A stretch of 64,000 bases of DNA from CAIPBY01 sp041671305 (GCA_041671305.1 JBAZBX010000001.1:1-64000), one strand, 5' to 3'; positions 36,663 to 45,559 are shown, counted from the stretch's first letter. Made by a program: numbers and translations. Notes: generated by a model from the letters alone, not told the origin.

Positions 36663-37406
36663 ATGGATAAATTAACTGACAATTATCAAATTTTGGCCGA
36701 TGTTTATGATCAATCAATGAATCCCGCCAATTATCTGTCTTGGCGTGATTTAATAATAGAAGTGATTGATAAATACAAAATTGAGAAAAAAACAGCTTTA
36801 GATTTAGCTTGTGGCACTGGCAATATTTCTAAAATATTAAACGATTTGGGATTTAAAGTAATTGGCATTGATCAATCCCAAACGATGCTAAAAGTCGCTC
36901 GTCATAAGTTGCCGACCGCCGAATTCATTGAGGCTGATCTGCGAGATTTTAAAATTGATAATATTAATTCAGTTAATTTGGCGACTTGCTTCTACGATTC
37001 ATTGAATTATTTATTGACTGATGAGGATTTAATCAAAGCCTTAAAAAATATTTATGCCAATCTGGCCGACCGATCAATATTCGTATTTGATATCAATCCT
37101 TTGGAAAAGATTTTAGCTGCTCAAAAGTTTACCGATCAGGTTTACGAAGATAATGATTATCGCGTGGTTTACCGATCGGGTGGACAGGGCTTGTTCTGGG
37201 ACATTGAAATTACCATAAATAAAATTGGAAGCGGCCAAGTGCCGATTATTGAACACCATCGAGAGCGCGGATATAAAGAGGGGGAGATTACCGCTTTTCT
37301 CAAGCAGGCTGGATTCAGTTTGCTTGAGTTGAGGCGGCAAGTCAAACAAGGTCAAGACGGTAAACCTTATTTGAACCGCCAATACTTTATTGCCCAAAAG
37401 GGTTAA
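36663..37406 (+). CDS. SAM-dependent methyltransferase, class I
   Basis: 247 residues. Motif I is ALDLACGTGNISKIL, motif II region VIGIDQSQTMLKVARH, then IEADLRDF and a FVFDINPLEK strand. These are hallmarks of small-molecule methyltransferases (Methyltransf_11/25 type). It lies 30 bases upstream of the RiPP precursor gene on the same strand with no terminator between. It may be part of that operon and methylate the peptide, but it is more AT-rich than the cluster and may simply be a neighbour. Confidence 0.85.
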   Translation: MDKLTDNYQILADVYDQSMNPANYLSWRDLIIEVIDKYKIEKKTALDLACGTGNISKILNDLGFKVIGIDQSQTMLKVARHKLPTAEFIEADLRDFKIDNINSVNLATCFYDSLNYLLTDEDLIKALKNIYANLADRSIFVFDINPLEKILAAQKFTDQVYEDNDYRVVYRSGGQGLFWDIEITINKIGSGQVPIIEHHRERGYKEGEITAFLKQAGFSLLELRRQVKQGQDGKPYLNRQYFIAQKG

Positions 37407-37436
37407 CCTATTCTGTTATGAAAGGAGGTGTTGTCA

Positions 37437-37532
37437 ATGAAAGCAAAAAAAGCTAAAACGGAAAAGCAGCCGGCATGGCAGATGGATGTCACCGAAGTGA
37501 CTTCAGCCGGCTGCCTGGTCAACTCGAACTAA
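37437..37532 (+). CDS. putative RiPP precursor peptide (31 residues)
   Basis: GGAGGTG lies seven bases before the ATG, one of the best ribosome sites in the window. The peptide has a Lys-rich start (MKAKKAKTEKQ), a middle PAWQMDVTE and a C-terminal segment VTSAGCLVNSN with a single Cys. It is followed by a recognition-domain gene and two radical SAM/SPASM genes, the usual make-up of peptide-modifying clusters. In size and layout it recalls mycofactocin precursors (short acidic segment then a small C-terminal core with Gly-Cys), but the end is not the Val-Tyr of MftA. The coding DNA also forms a nested hairpin: GCAGCCGGC (37467-37475) with GCCGGCTGC (37506-37514), enclosing GTCAC-CGAA-GTGAC (37488-37501). 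Confidence 0.7.
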   Translation: MKAKKAKTEKQPAWQMDVTEVTSAGCLVNSN

Positions 37533-37545
37533 ATCATACTCCTCG

Positions 37546-37583
37546 GGGTCGTCGGTTCCGTCGTCGACGACCCGCCCCTCTCT
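37546..37583 (+). terminator. partial terminator between precursor and maturase genes
   Basis: GGGTCGTCG (37546-37554) pairs with CGACGACCC (37565-37573), followed by a pyrimidine tract with CTCTCTCTTTT. It lies 14 bases after the precursor stop and before the recognition-protein gene. A leaky terminator here would give more precursor than enzyme, as in many RiPP operons. Confidence 0.55.
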
Positions 37584-37646
37584 CTTTTCAGGTTTTCCTG
37601 TTTTTATAGATTCACGGTTGCAATACGAAACAATGGAGGATAACTT

Positions 37647-37877
37647 ATGCCAGAGAGATTTGTTTTAAACCGATCGGCTTCAATGTTGGAAAAAGGTGGG
37701 TTTTGGGTGATTTACCTGAACTTTAATTTCACTTTTTTTCAGGGTGAAGCCGCAAGGTTATGGACGCTAGTCTTGGCTAGTTTCTCGGAGAATAAGGCCT
37801 TGGTAGGCGTGCCAGATGATTTCGTTGATTTTTTGCTGAAGAAGAAGATTTTGGCAAAGGAGAAGAATCATGATTAA
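37647..37877 (+). CDS. PqqD-like RiPP recognition element protein
   Basis: 76 residues with a strong GGAGGA site. The layout is that of PqqD/MftB-type recognition proteins: short N-terminal strands (RFVLNRSASML, GGFWVIYLNFNFTFF), then helices (QGEAARLWTLVLASF) and a C-terminal winged-helix part (VPDDFVDFLLKKKILAKE). Such proteins bind the leader of the precursor peptide and hand it to the radical SAM enzyme. Sequence similarity is only in pattern, so the assignment leans on size, fold pattern and position. The stop overlaps the start of the first radical SAM gene by eight bases. Confidence 0.65.
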   Translation: MPERFVLNRSASMLEKGGFWVIYLNFNFTFFQGEAARLWTLVLASFSENKALVGVPDDFVDFLLKKKILAKEKNHD

Positions 37878-38940
37878 ATCGGTTTTTTCTCAGCAAGAAC
37901 TTCTGTGTCTGGCCTGGCAAAAACCGGTTATGACACAGCTTGAGGTGACGGCCAATTGTAATCAACGCTGCTGTTTCTGCTTTAACGGTTGCGGCCCAAG
38001 TTGTTCTCATCAAGATTTGCCGATTGAAGTTTGGAAAAAAATCATCGGCAAGTTGAAAAACTTGGGCGTCACCAGGCTGGATTTTACTGGCGGTGAACCG
38101 TTACTTTACCAACCATTGGCGACACTAATTGACTGGGCTAATGCGGAGGGATTTGAGACCAGTCTGAACACCAACGGTACGATTGAGGTGCGACAGGTAC
38201 TGCCCCTACTCAATCAGATTATTTTTTCCGTCCATGGATTAAACCAAGTACATGATCAAGTTGTCGGACGCAAGGGCGCGTTTGACTTGCTTGAAAAAAA
38301 TATCGCTTTAGCCCAAACCACCTCAACCAAAGTGATATTGAACATGTTTCTGGTTCAAGCCAATTACGAACAACTTTTGTCTGTCTGGCGCTACTTCAAC
38401 GCTCTGGGTCGAGTTGACCAGTATGCGCCCGCATTTGCCATCCAATCTCTTTTCGGTAATAATTACCGATTGTTGGCATGCGAGGTAACGCCTGAACTGC
38501 TGGAGGATTATCAGTCAAAGCTAAAAGAAATCCCGTCAGAGAAGTTGGTTCTAAAGCATGGATTTCAGAGCATTTACATCAATGATCGGGCGTATTACGA
38601 TCGGCCGTTGCTTTTGCCCAATTGCGCAGCCGGCAAATACAAGCTTATTATTGATGCCTCGGGCGATGTATATCCATGCAATTTTTTTCGGGGCGAGGCT
38701 TATTGCTGCGGCAACATGATTCATGGCGATGAGCAGGAAATCTGGGCCAACGGTGCCGGTTTCCAACCCTTCAGAAAATTGGTCTTGGAAAACCGTTTGC
38801 CGGAGAAATGCCAGGACTGCCTCAAGAAAGCGCGATGCCAATCGGGTTGTCGTGCCTGGTCTGAAGTCTATAAACAGGGAGGATTTTATCATGCCTGCGA
38901 CTTCCGTTGCGAGCTTGGGTCTGCATATCTTGGAAGTTGA
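37870..38940 (+). CDS. radical SAM/SPASM peptide maturase 1
   Basis: 356 residues. CNQRCCFC at 30-37 gives the CX3CX2C site for the SAM-cleaving 4Fe-4S cluster, followed by DFTGGEPLLY (the GGE motif). The C-terminal SPASM domain has C-x-G-D-VYPC (NCAAGKYKLIIDASGDVYPC), then CQDCLKKARCQSGC (CX2CX5CX3C) and CDFRC, enough for two auxiliary clusters. This is the architecture of PqqE, MftC and sactipeptide/ranthipeptide synthases. AAGGAG precedes the ATG. It is richer in GC than the flanking genes. The chemistry (thioether, C-C link, decarboxylation) is not predictable. Confidence 0.88.
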   Translation: MIKSVFSQQELLCLAWQKPVMTQLEVTANCNQRCCFCFNGCGPSCSHQDLPIEVWKKIIGKLKNLGVTRLDFTGGEPLLYQPLATLIDWANAEGFETSLNTNGTIEVRQVLPLLNQIIFSVHGLNQVHDQVVGRKGAFDLLEKNIALAQTTSTKVILNMFLVQANYEQLLSVWRYFNALGRVDQYAPAFAIQSLFGNNYRLLACEVTPELLEDYQSKLKEIPSEKLVLKHGFQSIYINDRAYYDRPLLLPNCAAGKYKLIIDASGDVYPCNFFRGEAYCCGNMIHGDEQEIWANGAGFQPFRKLVLENRLPEKCQDCLKKARCQSGCRAWSEVYKQGGFYHACDFRCELGSAYLGS

Positions 38941-39871
38941 GATTACGACCCGTTGCAATCTCAACTGTCAGATTTGCTATAACCGAGGACACGGCATCAT
39001 TGATTTGCCGTTTAGTTCAATCATAAGGCTTGTGAGTTTTGCTAAGCGATACAAGATTTTTCGCTTGGTGATATCTGGAGGCGAAGCCTGTTTGCATCCG
39101 GAATTCAATCGTTTGGCGAGATACTTTTTACGCTATCAACCCGAGGTTAAGCCGGTGATTCAATCCAACGGTCTCATTGGTAGGTACTCGCCAGAACTGC
39201 TTAGGGGTTTTGGCCTGGTTCATCTCAGTATCGAACCCGAGGAGACCGGTGTACGTGAGACTTTGCCCAATCAGATTGTGACTACCGCCCTGCGACTGAA
39301 AAACGCAGGTATCGGAGCTTACCTTTTTGCCACCGTTCATCCGGGCAATTTGGATAAGATTGATTGGTTGGTTGATTTGGCTAACACCAATCAATTGGAT
39401 ATTGGCTTCAATCTCTGCGTTCCAGTCCAACATCGCAATCAACTGATGCTGAGCAATGAGCAACGGGAATGGGCGATTCGTAAACTCTTTGGTCTAGCGC
39501 AAGAGGGAAAAATTTTACGCTTCACTTCGCCGTTTGCCGCCATGTTGGATCAAAAACACTCAGATCGCTACCTTGGCAATCGAGGCGGGTGTACAGCCGG
39601 AATCGCGGCCTGCTCAATTCTGCCAGATGGCGACGTTGTTCCTTGTCCATTTTTCCGTCTGTCGGTTGGCAACATTTTCCAGAAAAGCCTGAGACAGATT
39701 TGGCTTGGATCTGACATCCTTGCGCAAATTAGGGCACGGAACCAATACGACCAGCCTTGTGGAAATTGCCCCTACTTGTCTTATTGTGGCGGCTGTCGAG
39801 CGCGGGCTTACTCAAAGACGAAGAGTTTGTATGGAGCCGATCCCGATTGTCTGCCACAGTTAGCCACCTAG
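38891..39871 (+). CDS. radical SAM/SPASM peptide maturase 2
   Basis: The ATG at 38891 follows GGGAGGA and overlaps maturase 1 by 50 nt; an open frame back to 38723 is only the shadow of maturase 1. 326 residues. CNLNCQIC (22-29) is the SAM cluster site, VISGGEACLHP the GGE motif. The SPASM part has GGCTAGIAACSILPDGDVVPC followed by CGNCPYLSYCGGCRARAY (CX2CX5CX2C) and a last Cys in DPDCLP. It is related in plan to maturase 1 but not a close copy. Two different SPASM enzymes on one precursor suggest two successive modifications, or one enzyme acting on a product of the other. Confidence 0.87.
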   Translation: MPATSVASLGLHILEVEITTRCNLNCQICYNRGHGIIDLPFSSIIRLVSFAKRYKIFRLVISGGEACLHPEFNRLARYFLRYQPEVKPVIQSNGLIGRYSPELLRGFGLVHLSIEPEETGVRETLPNQIVTTALRLKNAGIGAYLFATVHPGNLDKIDWLVDLANTNQLDIGFNLCVPVQHRNQLMLSNEQREWAIRKLFGLAQEGKILRFTSPFAAMLDQKHSDRYLGNRGGCTAGIAACSILPDGDVVPCPFFRLSVGNIFQKSLRQIWLGSDILAQIRARNQYDQPCGNCPYLSYCGGCRARAYSKTKSLYGADPDCLPQLAT

Positions 39872-39946
39872 TCACTTGACCGTGACTGAAGCTCATTCCT
39901 GTTAGAAATTTAGTATTAAAAATACTTAATTATAAACAATTACACA

Positions 39947-39985
39947 AGGACGTTTGCGTTTACACGCGGCGTCCTCATTTTTTTT
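39947..39985 (+). terminator. terminator of the RiPP operon
   Basis: AGGACG / CGTCCT with inner GCGT / ACGC, then CATTTTTTTTT, 76 bases after the second maturase gene. Confidence 0.8.
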
Positions 39986-40107
39986 TGAAAAGTTGATTCT
40001 TTTGACGGATCTAATTTATTACCACCATTTCGTCAACCGACAAATTTCTCACATCCCATAAATTCTGCTATAATTAACTCATCATTTTTAATAAATAATT
40101 GTTATTC

Positions 40108-41409
40108 ATGTCCAAAGTTTCCATCAAAATCAAACGTTTTTTCAAAATTCTCGGCCCAGGAGTCATAACTGGTGCAGCTGATGACGATCCATCGGGAATT
40201 GCTACCTATACTCAAACTGGCGCACAATTTGGCTATGGACAATTGTGGGTCGCACTCCTTATATTGCCTTTTATGGTAGCCACTCAAGAAGCTTGCGCCC
40301 GTATCGGAGCAGTCACCGGAAAAGGATTAGCAGCCGTAATAAAAGATAACTACAATAAAAAAGTTTTATATATTGCCGTTTTGCTGGTACTGGCGGCCAA
40401 CACGATAAATATCGGAGCTGACATCGGAGCCATGGCAGCTGCCGCGCAACTTCTCATCCCGCTTAATCTCATAATTCTGACTTTGGGCTTTACAGCCGTA
40501 ATTCTAATTTTAGAAATATTTACTTCTTACAGGGTATATTCGCGAATCCTGAAATGGCTGGCTCTGGCTCTTTTGTCTTATCCGATTACCGTCTTTATTA
40601 TTAATCAACCTTGGCAGACAATCCTACACGCTACTTTTGTGCCAAATATAGAATTTAGTTTCGCTTTTTTATTCATCATCACCGGCGTCCTGGGCACCAC
40701 GATTTCTCCCTATATGTTTTTCTGGCAAGCATCAGAAGAAGTTGAAGAAGAAAAAGTCAAACATTTATTTCACAAACATCAACTCAGGCCAAGCATTACC
40801 AAAAATTTCATCAAAAAATTACAACTAGACAATTTTATTGGCATGCTTTTTTCTAATTTTGCCACTTGGTCAATAATCGTTGTGGCTGCTACCGTGCTTC
40901 ATGGCAATGGAATCTTCAATGTTAATTCGGCCGCAGATGCCGCCAGAGCCCTGGAACCTCTCGTCCAAACTTTTCCATATGCCGGATTTCTGGCTAAATT
41001 AATTTTTGCCACTGGCATTATCGGCCTAGGATTACTTGCGGTGCCAGTACTTTCCGGATCAGCCGCTTATGCTTTCTCGGAAGCCTTTGGCATGAAAGAA
41101 GGGCTAAATCTTAAATTAAAAAAAGCTCATGGCTTCTATGGAGTCATTACCATTGCCACGCTTATTGGCTTGGCCATCAACTTCATAGGTATTGACCCGA
41201 TTAAGGCATTGGTATTTACGGCTGTGTTCAATGGTGTCGTCGCCGTACCTTTGATATTTCTCATTGCCCGCATTGCCGGAAACAAAAAAATTATGGGCAA
41301 ATACAAAAGTGGTAAGCTTTCTAGCACCCTCATCTGGATCACTTTTGGAATTATGGGCGCCTCGGCCATTGGCATGTTCTATACTTTATTTAGCGGATTA
41401 ATCAAATAA
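40108..41409 (+). CDS. Nramp-family divalent metal transporter
   Basis: Integral membrane transporter for Mn2+/Fe2+-like ions, 433 residues from the ATG at 40108 (a TTG at 40099 is in frame). About 11 helices. The first helix has GPGVITGAADDDPSGIATYTQ, which fits the DPG/DPS-type metal site. In helix 6 the usual metal-binding MPH/MPxN signature is not obvious; the corresponding stretch is TTISPYMFFWQASEE, as in the Nramp-related (NRMT-like) branch that may transport Mg2+ or other ions. TATAAT at 40069-40074 is the likely -10 box. The start ATG lies close to it, without SD. Confidence 0.85.
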   Translation: MSKVSIKIKRFFKILGPGVITGAADDDPSGIATYTQTGAQFGYGQLWVALLILPFMVATQEACARIGAVTGKGLAAVIKDNYNKKVLYIAVLLVLAANTINIGADIGAMAAAAQLLIPLNLIILTLGFTAVILILEIFTSYRVYSRILKWLALALLSYPITVFIINQPWQTILHATFVPNIEFSFAFLFIITGVLGTTISPYMFFWQASEEVEEEKVKHLFHKHQLRPSITKNFIKKLQLDNFIGMLFSNFATWSIIVVAATVLHGNGIFNVNSAADAARALEPLVQTFPYAGFLAKLIFATGIIGLGLLAVPVLSGSAAYAFSEAFGMKEGLNLKLKKAHGFYGVITIATLIGLAINFIGIDPIKALVFTAVFNGVVAVPLIFLIARIAGNKKIMGKYKSGKLSSTLIWITFGIMGASAIGMFYTLFSGLIK

Positions 41410-41413
41410 ATTT

Positions 41414-41542
41414 ATGTCCATCAAATGGAATCAAGTGACTTGGTATTCTAAGTTGTTAGCTGTCATCGTATATGTCGCCACTCTAGGCATTGGCATATAT
41501 CTTGGAATGCAACTTGAAATTATTCTATCAGCAATGAAATAA
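41414..41542 (+). CDS. 42-residue single-span membrane protein
   Basis: ORF four bases after the transporter stop. MSIKWNQVTWYSK is followed by a hydrophobic helix (LLAVIVYVATLGIGIYLGM) and a short tail ending LSAMK. It is probably translated from the transporter mRNA and shares its terminator at 41558-41584. The amphipathic W/Y-rich start and one span are a pattern seen in short CPR proteins; no function known. Confidence 0.6.
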   Translation: MSIKWNQVTWYSKLLAVIVYVATLGIGIYLGMQLEIILSAMK

Positions 41543-41557
41543 CTTTCATAATTAAAA

Positions 41558-41584
41558 AACGTCCCAAATTGGGACGTTTTTTAT
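41558..41584. terminator. bidirectional terminator
   Basis: AACGTCCC / GGGACGTT with T-run on both sides; serves the transporter unit (+) and the flavoprotein gene (-). Confidence 0.8.
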
Positions 41585-41597
41585 TATCATTCAGTCG

Positions 41598-42851
41598 TTA
41601 AGACACTGCACTCTCCCCTGCCACATACCCGGTACTCCAACAAATTTGCAAATTAAATCCTCCAGTCGGACCATCAAGATCCAAAATTTCTCCGGCCAGA
41701 TATAAATTATCAATCAACTTTGATTTCATAGTTTTGGGATCAATTTCTATTAATTTAACCCCGCCGGAAGTAACCATGGCCTTCTCAAAACCGCCTAAGC
41801 CGGATATTTCCAAATCAAATTCTTTGAGCAAATGGACTAATTTTTTACGTTCTTCTTTGGTTACCAAATTGACTTGCTTCTCCGGATTAATTCCGAATAA
41901 CTTCAAAATTACCATCGCTAATTTTGGTTGCAATAACTTTTCCAAAAAATTTCTAAATAATTTATTATTATCATTTTGAAAATCAGCCTGAATTTTACGA
42001 TCTAATTTATCAAAATCCAATTGAGGATAAAAGTCTACTCTTAATTTCAAATTTTCTGATAAATTCTTCCCAACGATTCTGCTCATATTTAGAATCAATG
42101 GCCCGCTCATGCCATCTGAAGTGAAAATCGCCTCGCCGATTTGCGACTCTATCTTTTTATTATTTTTATATATAAAGATACTGACATCTTTCAGACTCAC
42201 ACCCTCCAATTCCTTCACAAATTTATCTTTGAGCGCAATTGGCGTAAGTGCCGGCAAAGGCTCAACAATTTCATGACCCAATTTTTTGAGCCACTTATAG
42301 CCATCACCGCTGGAACCAGTCAAAGGATACGACTTACCGCCCGTACAAATTATATATTTATCTGCAATTATTTCTTCACCATTTGCCAAAATTAATTTTT
42401 CAATTTTCTTGCTCTTCTTGATAATTTCTTTTATTTCTGAATTAACTTTCACCTCAACGCCAGAATCTTTTAAGTATCCAATCAGCACACCAAGCACATC
42501 CTGAGCTTTGTCACTCACGGGCAGAACACGATTACCTGGCTCTATTTTTGTTTCCATTCCCCTATTTTCAAAAAATTCCATGATTTCCTCCACACCAAAT
42601 TTATTGAATGAAGAAAAAAGAAATTTACCATTGACACCATATTTTTCTACTAATTTTCTGATGTCATCAGTTTTGTTGGTAATATTGCATCTACCGTGTC
42701 CAGTCATGAGCAATTTAATTCCTAAGCTCTTATTTTTTTCAAGTAGAATCACACGAGCTCCCAACTCGCCTGCACGACCACTGGCCATCATTCCAGCCGG
42801 ACCGCCTCCGATTACGGCTATGTCATAGTTTTTGTTGCTTTTTGTGGCCAT
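41598..42851 (-). CDS. HI0933/YhiN-family FAD-dependent oxidoreductase
   Basis: 417 residues. DIAVIGGGPAGMMAS is the dinucleotide-binding GxGxxG site, VILLEKN the acidic end of strand 2, MTGHGRCNITN a family signature, and the C-terminal GGVKLIEIDPKTM and LAGEILDLDGPTGGFNLQ the second FAD contact. This family (also called BaiN-like) contains flavoproteins of mostly unknown substrate. Monocistronic, AT-rich, no SD. Confidence 0.92.
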   Translation of the reverse strand: MATKSNKNYDIAVIGGGPAGMMASGRAGELGARVILLEKNKSLGIKLLMTGHGRCNITNKTDDIRKLVEKYGVNGKFLFSSFNKFGVEEIMEFFENRGMETKIEPGNRVLPVSDKAQDVLGVLIGYLKDSGVEVKVNSEIKEIIKKSKKIEKLILANGEEIIADKYIICTGGKSYPLTGSSGDGYKWLKKLGHEIVEPLPALTPIALKDKFVKELEGVSLKDVSIFIYKNNKKIESQIGEAIFTSDGMSGPLILNMSRIVGKNLSENLKLRVDFYPQLDFDKLDRKIQADFQNDNNKLFRNFLEKLLQPKLAMVILKLFGINPEKQVNLVTKEERKKLVHLLKEFDLEISGLGGFEKAMVTSGGVKLIEIDPKTMKSKLIDNLYLAGEILDLDGPTGGFNLQICWSTGYVAGESAVS

Positions 42852-43012
42852 TTTGATTATAATTAGGGCAAGAAATTTGTAATTTAATTAAAATTAGTAA
42901 TGTGTATAATATACATTATTAATGATGATAATACAAAATAATTTGCATAAAAACAACCTAGATAAAACTCGATTCCGCTCAGAATAACTTATATGCAAAA
43001 AATTAAAATAAT

Positions 43013-44494
43013 ATGAATAATAATTATAAATACTGGCAAACAATTACATATAGCGGCACCCATCACCCCATTCTTTTTATTGATACAGTGTTTCGTGGTT
43101 ACCAAAATGGAATCATTGGTAAATTTTTTAATATACGATTCAATCCATCTCACTACCGACAGTTCAATGGAGCGCGTTGGTGGTTATCAGAAGAGGTAGA
43201 TAAATATATATGTACTTTAAAAAATAAAAAAGAAAAATCACCAGGTACCTTACTGAAAAAAGCAAACGAATATTACCAGCTCAATAAAAATTTTCTAGCA
43301 TGGGCAGAGAAAAATAGAAAAATAAATTTTAAAGGACTGACTAATCAAAAAATACTTCATGCATTTAGACAATGCGTTGATCAGTTAGCTACCATCAATG
43401 CTCTTGTATATACTGCCGTCTTTCTTGATAAATTTTATACCGATGATATTATTGAAATAGTCAACACAAAAACAACAGACCCAATAGCTCAACGTCACAT
43501 TTTAACAGTAATCTTTTCAGTTCCATGGGGACTTGAATCGCACCTTGAAAAAGTCTCATTACTTCGCTTAGTTCAAAAAAAGCGGGATAAAATAAGCGAA
43601 GAAAAATTAAAACGACTCATTAATTCATACCGTTTAAGATTCGGTTCCGTCTTTATGATGCCATTCCAATCAAACCCGTTGTCCATCACCACAGTTTTGC
43701 AAAAAGTTAATATGCTAGCTCGCAACGAAAAAAAATATAATCTCTTAAAATCAGAAATAAAAGAATTACAAGACACGGGAAAAAAATTTAGTAAAATATG
43801 CAAATCATTGAAGCTATCAACTGAAGAAAAAAGGGAAATAGATACTTTGCGTCGTTGGACTTTTGTTGCCAATAATGATGATCCTTATGTTATGAAATCA
43901 TTAAATCTCTTACAGCCGTTATGGGATGAACTTGCCAGAAGACTTAATCTCACCTTTGAACAATTAATTGAACTACAAATACATGAAGTAGAAAAATTCA
44001 TAGTGACTGGTGTTTCTGCAGAATTACGACAAGAATTAAAGTTAAGAAAAAACGCGGCGTTAGTGTGGGATCATTTAGGGACTCATCTATTTACTGGTCA
44101 AAAACTTAAAAGTTATATAAACAAACAAGGGGCAACGAAAAAAATAAAACAAATAAACGCCGTGAAAGGATTGTCGGCATCGCCTGGAAAAGCCCGCGGG
44201 AGAGTCTTTATTCTACATTCTATTTATGATATTCCCAAAATAAAAAAAGGTGCTATTTTACTTGCGCCATATACATATCCCGCCATTGTTGCGGCTATGC
44301 GAAAAGCGAGTGCGATTGTCACGGATCAAGGAGGATTACTATCCCACGCAGCAATAATATCGCGTGAAATGAAAAAGCCCTGTATTGTAGGGACCAATGT
44401 GGCGACACGGATTTTCCAAGATGGGGATTTGGTAGAGGTTGATGCAGATAACGGGATAATAAAATTATTAAAAAAACGAGATAAAGAGCCTTGA
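43013..44494 (+). CDS. PEP-utilising swivel-domain protein without ATP-grasp, paralog 3
   Basis: 493 residues. The C-terminal swivel domain (KGAILLAPYTYPAIVAAM, DQGGLLSHAAIISREM with His about 445, GDLVEVDADNGIIKLLK) is clearly of the same family as the two genes at 33758-36500. The N-terminal helical domain is only distantly alike (NDDPYVMKSLNLLQPLWDEL in place of the HE-x6-RP segment). It is encoded on the opposite strand 6.5 kb away, so it is an older duplicate or a separate arrival. As in the others, no ATP-grasp or PEP barrel is present. Confidence 0.82.
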   Translation: MNNNYKYWQTITYSGTHHPILFIDTVFRGYQNGIIGKFFNIRFNPSHYRQFNGARWWLSEEVDKYICTLKNKKEKSPGTLLKKANEYYQLNKNFLAWAEKNRKINFKGLTNQKILHAFRQCVDQLATINALVYTAVFLDKFYTDDIIEIVNTKTTDPIAQRHILTVIFSVPWGLESHLEKVSLLRLVQKKRDKISEEKLKRLINSYRLRFGSVFMMPFQSNPLSITTVLQKVNMLARNEKKYNLLKSEIKELQDTGKKFSKICKSLKLSTEEKREIDTLRRWTFVANNDDPYVMKSLNLLQPLWDELARRLNLTFEQLIELQIHEVEKFIVTGVSAELRQELKLRKNAALVWDHLGTHLFTGQKLKSYINKQGATKKIKQINAVKGLSASPGKARGRVFILHSIYDIPKIKKGAILLAPYTYPAIVAAMRKASAIVTDQGGLLSHAAIISREMKKPCIVGTNVATRIFQDGDLVEVDADNGIIKLLKKRDKEP

Positions 44495-44534
44495 TTTAGA
44501 AATGTTAATTAAAGTATTTATTTAATTTAAACAT

Positions 44535-45215
44535 ATGAATAACATTTTTTTAATTTTCGGGTATGGGATACCCAAAAATATTTCAAAAGACGAGAATTAT
44601 AATCTTTATTTAAAAACAATTTTCAATAAAATTTACGATCTTAATACCAAAGACAAGCCAAAGAAATCTTTGATTATTTGCTGTGGCGGAAAAACTGATA
44701 TGATACAGCCTTACGCGAGAAATGAGGCTGATGAAATAATTAAATTTTTCACAGAATTGATAAAACAAAGGCCGTTTTTGGCTCCGATAACCAAGAATTG
44801 GCTTTTTATTCCAGAGAAAAAATCTCTGTCCACCTTGGAAAACTTTATCAATAGTAGACAAATTATTGAAAAACAAAATATTAAAAAAGCCAATATTATA
44901 ATTTTCTGCGAACAAACACGGGAGAAACGCATAAAAATTTTAGCCAAAAAAATATTTAATAAAAATTATAATTCTCAAGTTGTGCCGATTGATTTTGATG
45001 TTTCTTCAAACAGATACTTATCACCGAATTTCCTTGCCAAAAAAGAGAAGGCTGAACTTGAACATTCTTTGTGGGCGCTAAAAAGTCCAGAAAATCTGAA
45101 AAGACATCACGAGGTGTTCGCGGAGAAGATTAAATACTTACGGAAAGCAGGATCAAAAATGCATGTTGAGGCTGTCCGAGATTGGTGGGAAGAAAAACTT
45201 AAGGAATTAAAATAA
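44535..45215 (+). CDS. DUF218/YdcF-like protein
   Basis: 226 residues. The pattern IFGYGIP, LIICCGGKTDM, EADEIIKFF, STLENFINSR and KKANIIIFCEQTREKRI is that of DUF218 proteins (SanA/YdcF), which bind a nucleotide-like ligand at the GG-x-T/N and acidic positions. There is no transmembrane helix, so it is a cytosolic variant. It follows the third swivel paralog by 40 bases and may be in its operon. Function unknown. Confidence 0.6.
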   Translation: MNNIFLIFGYGIPKNISKDENYNLYLKTIFNKIYDLNTKDKPKKSLIICCGGKTDMIQPYARNEADEIIKFFTELIKQRPFLAPITKNWLFIPEKKSLSTLENFINSRQIIEKQNIKKANIIIFCEQTREKRIKILAKKIFNKNYNSQVVPIDFDVSSNRYLSPNFLAKKEKAELEHSLWALKSPENLKRHHEVFAEKIKYLRKAGSKMHVEAVRDWWEEKLKELK

Positions 45216-45230
45216 ATAATAAAAATAATT

Positions 45231-45557
45231 ATGGCTTGTCTCATAGCACCAGCAACCGTGGCAGTAATTACTACGGTCGTCAGAAAAAAAATTCCCGCGA
45301 AGTACCACATTGAATGGCTCAATACCATGCTTTGGGGCGGAGTGATCATGCTGATAATTGATCATGTCATCAGCGGTGAAATTGTATTCTATCCCCCATT
45401 TCTGACAGCTATGCGAAGTCCTGCTGATACTATTGTCATGCTCAAAGAGATAGCTACTACGGGCGTAGCCATGACCATCGCGATTTTTCTATCCTGGACA
45501 GTGATGATCTTGATTGCAAATAGAACTGAAAAGCTAAAACTAAAAAAATCAATTTAA
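45231..45557 (+). CDS. small membrane protein, unknown
   Basis: 108 residues with three hydrophobic segments: an N-terminal one (IAPATVAVITTVV), TMLWGGVIMLIIDHVI in the middle and VAMTIAIFLSWTVMILIA near the end, then a basic tail (KLKLKKSI). It starts 15 bases after the DUF218 gene. I recognise no family. Confidence 0.5.
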   Translation: MACLIAPATVAVITTVVRKKIPAKYHIEWLNTMLWGGVIMLIIDHVISGEIVFYPPFLTAMRSPADTIVMLKEIATTGVAMTIAIFLSWTVMILIANRTEKLKLKKSI

Positions 45558-45559
45558 AA

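Noticed and set aside
38723..38890. N-terminal extension of the second radical SAM protein by 56 residues
   Set aside because: It is the shadow frame of maturase 1; the ATG at 38891 has an excellent SD and the normal distance to the CX3CX2C motif.
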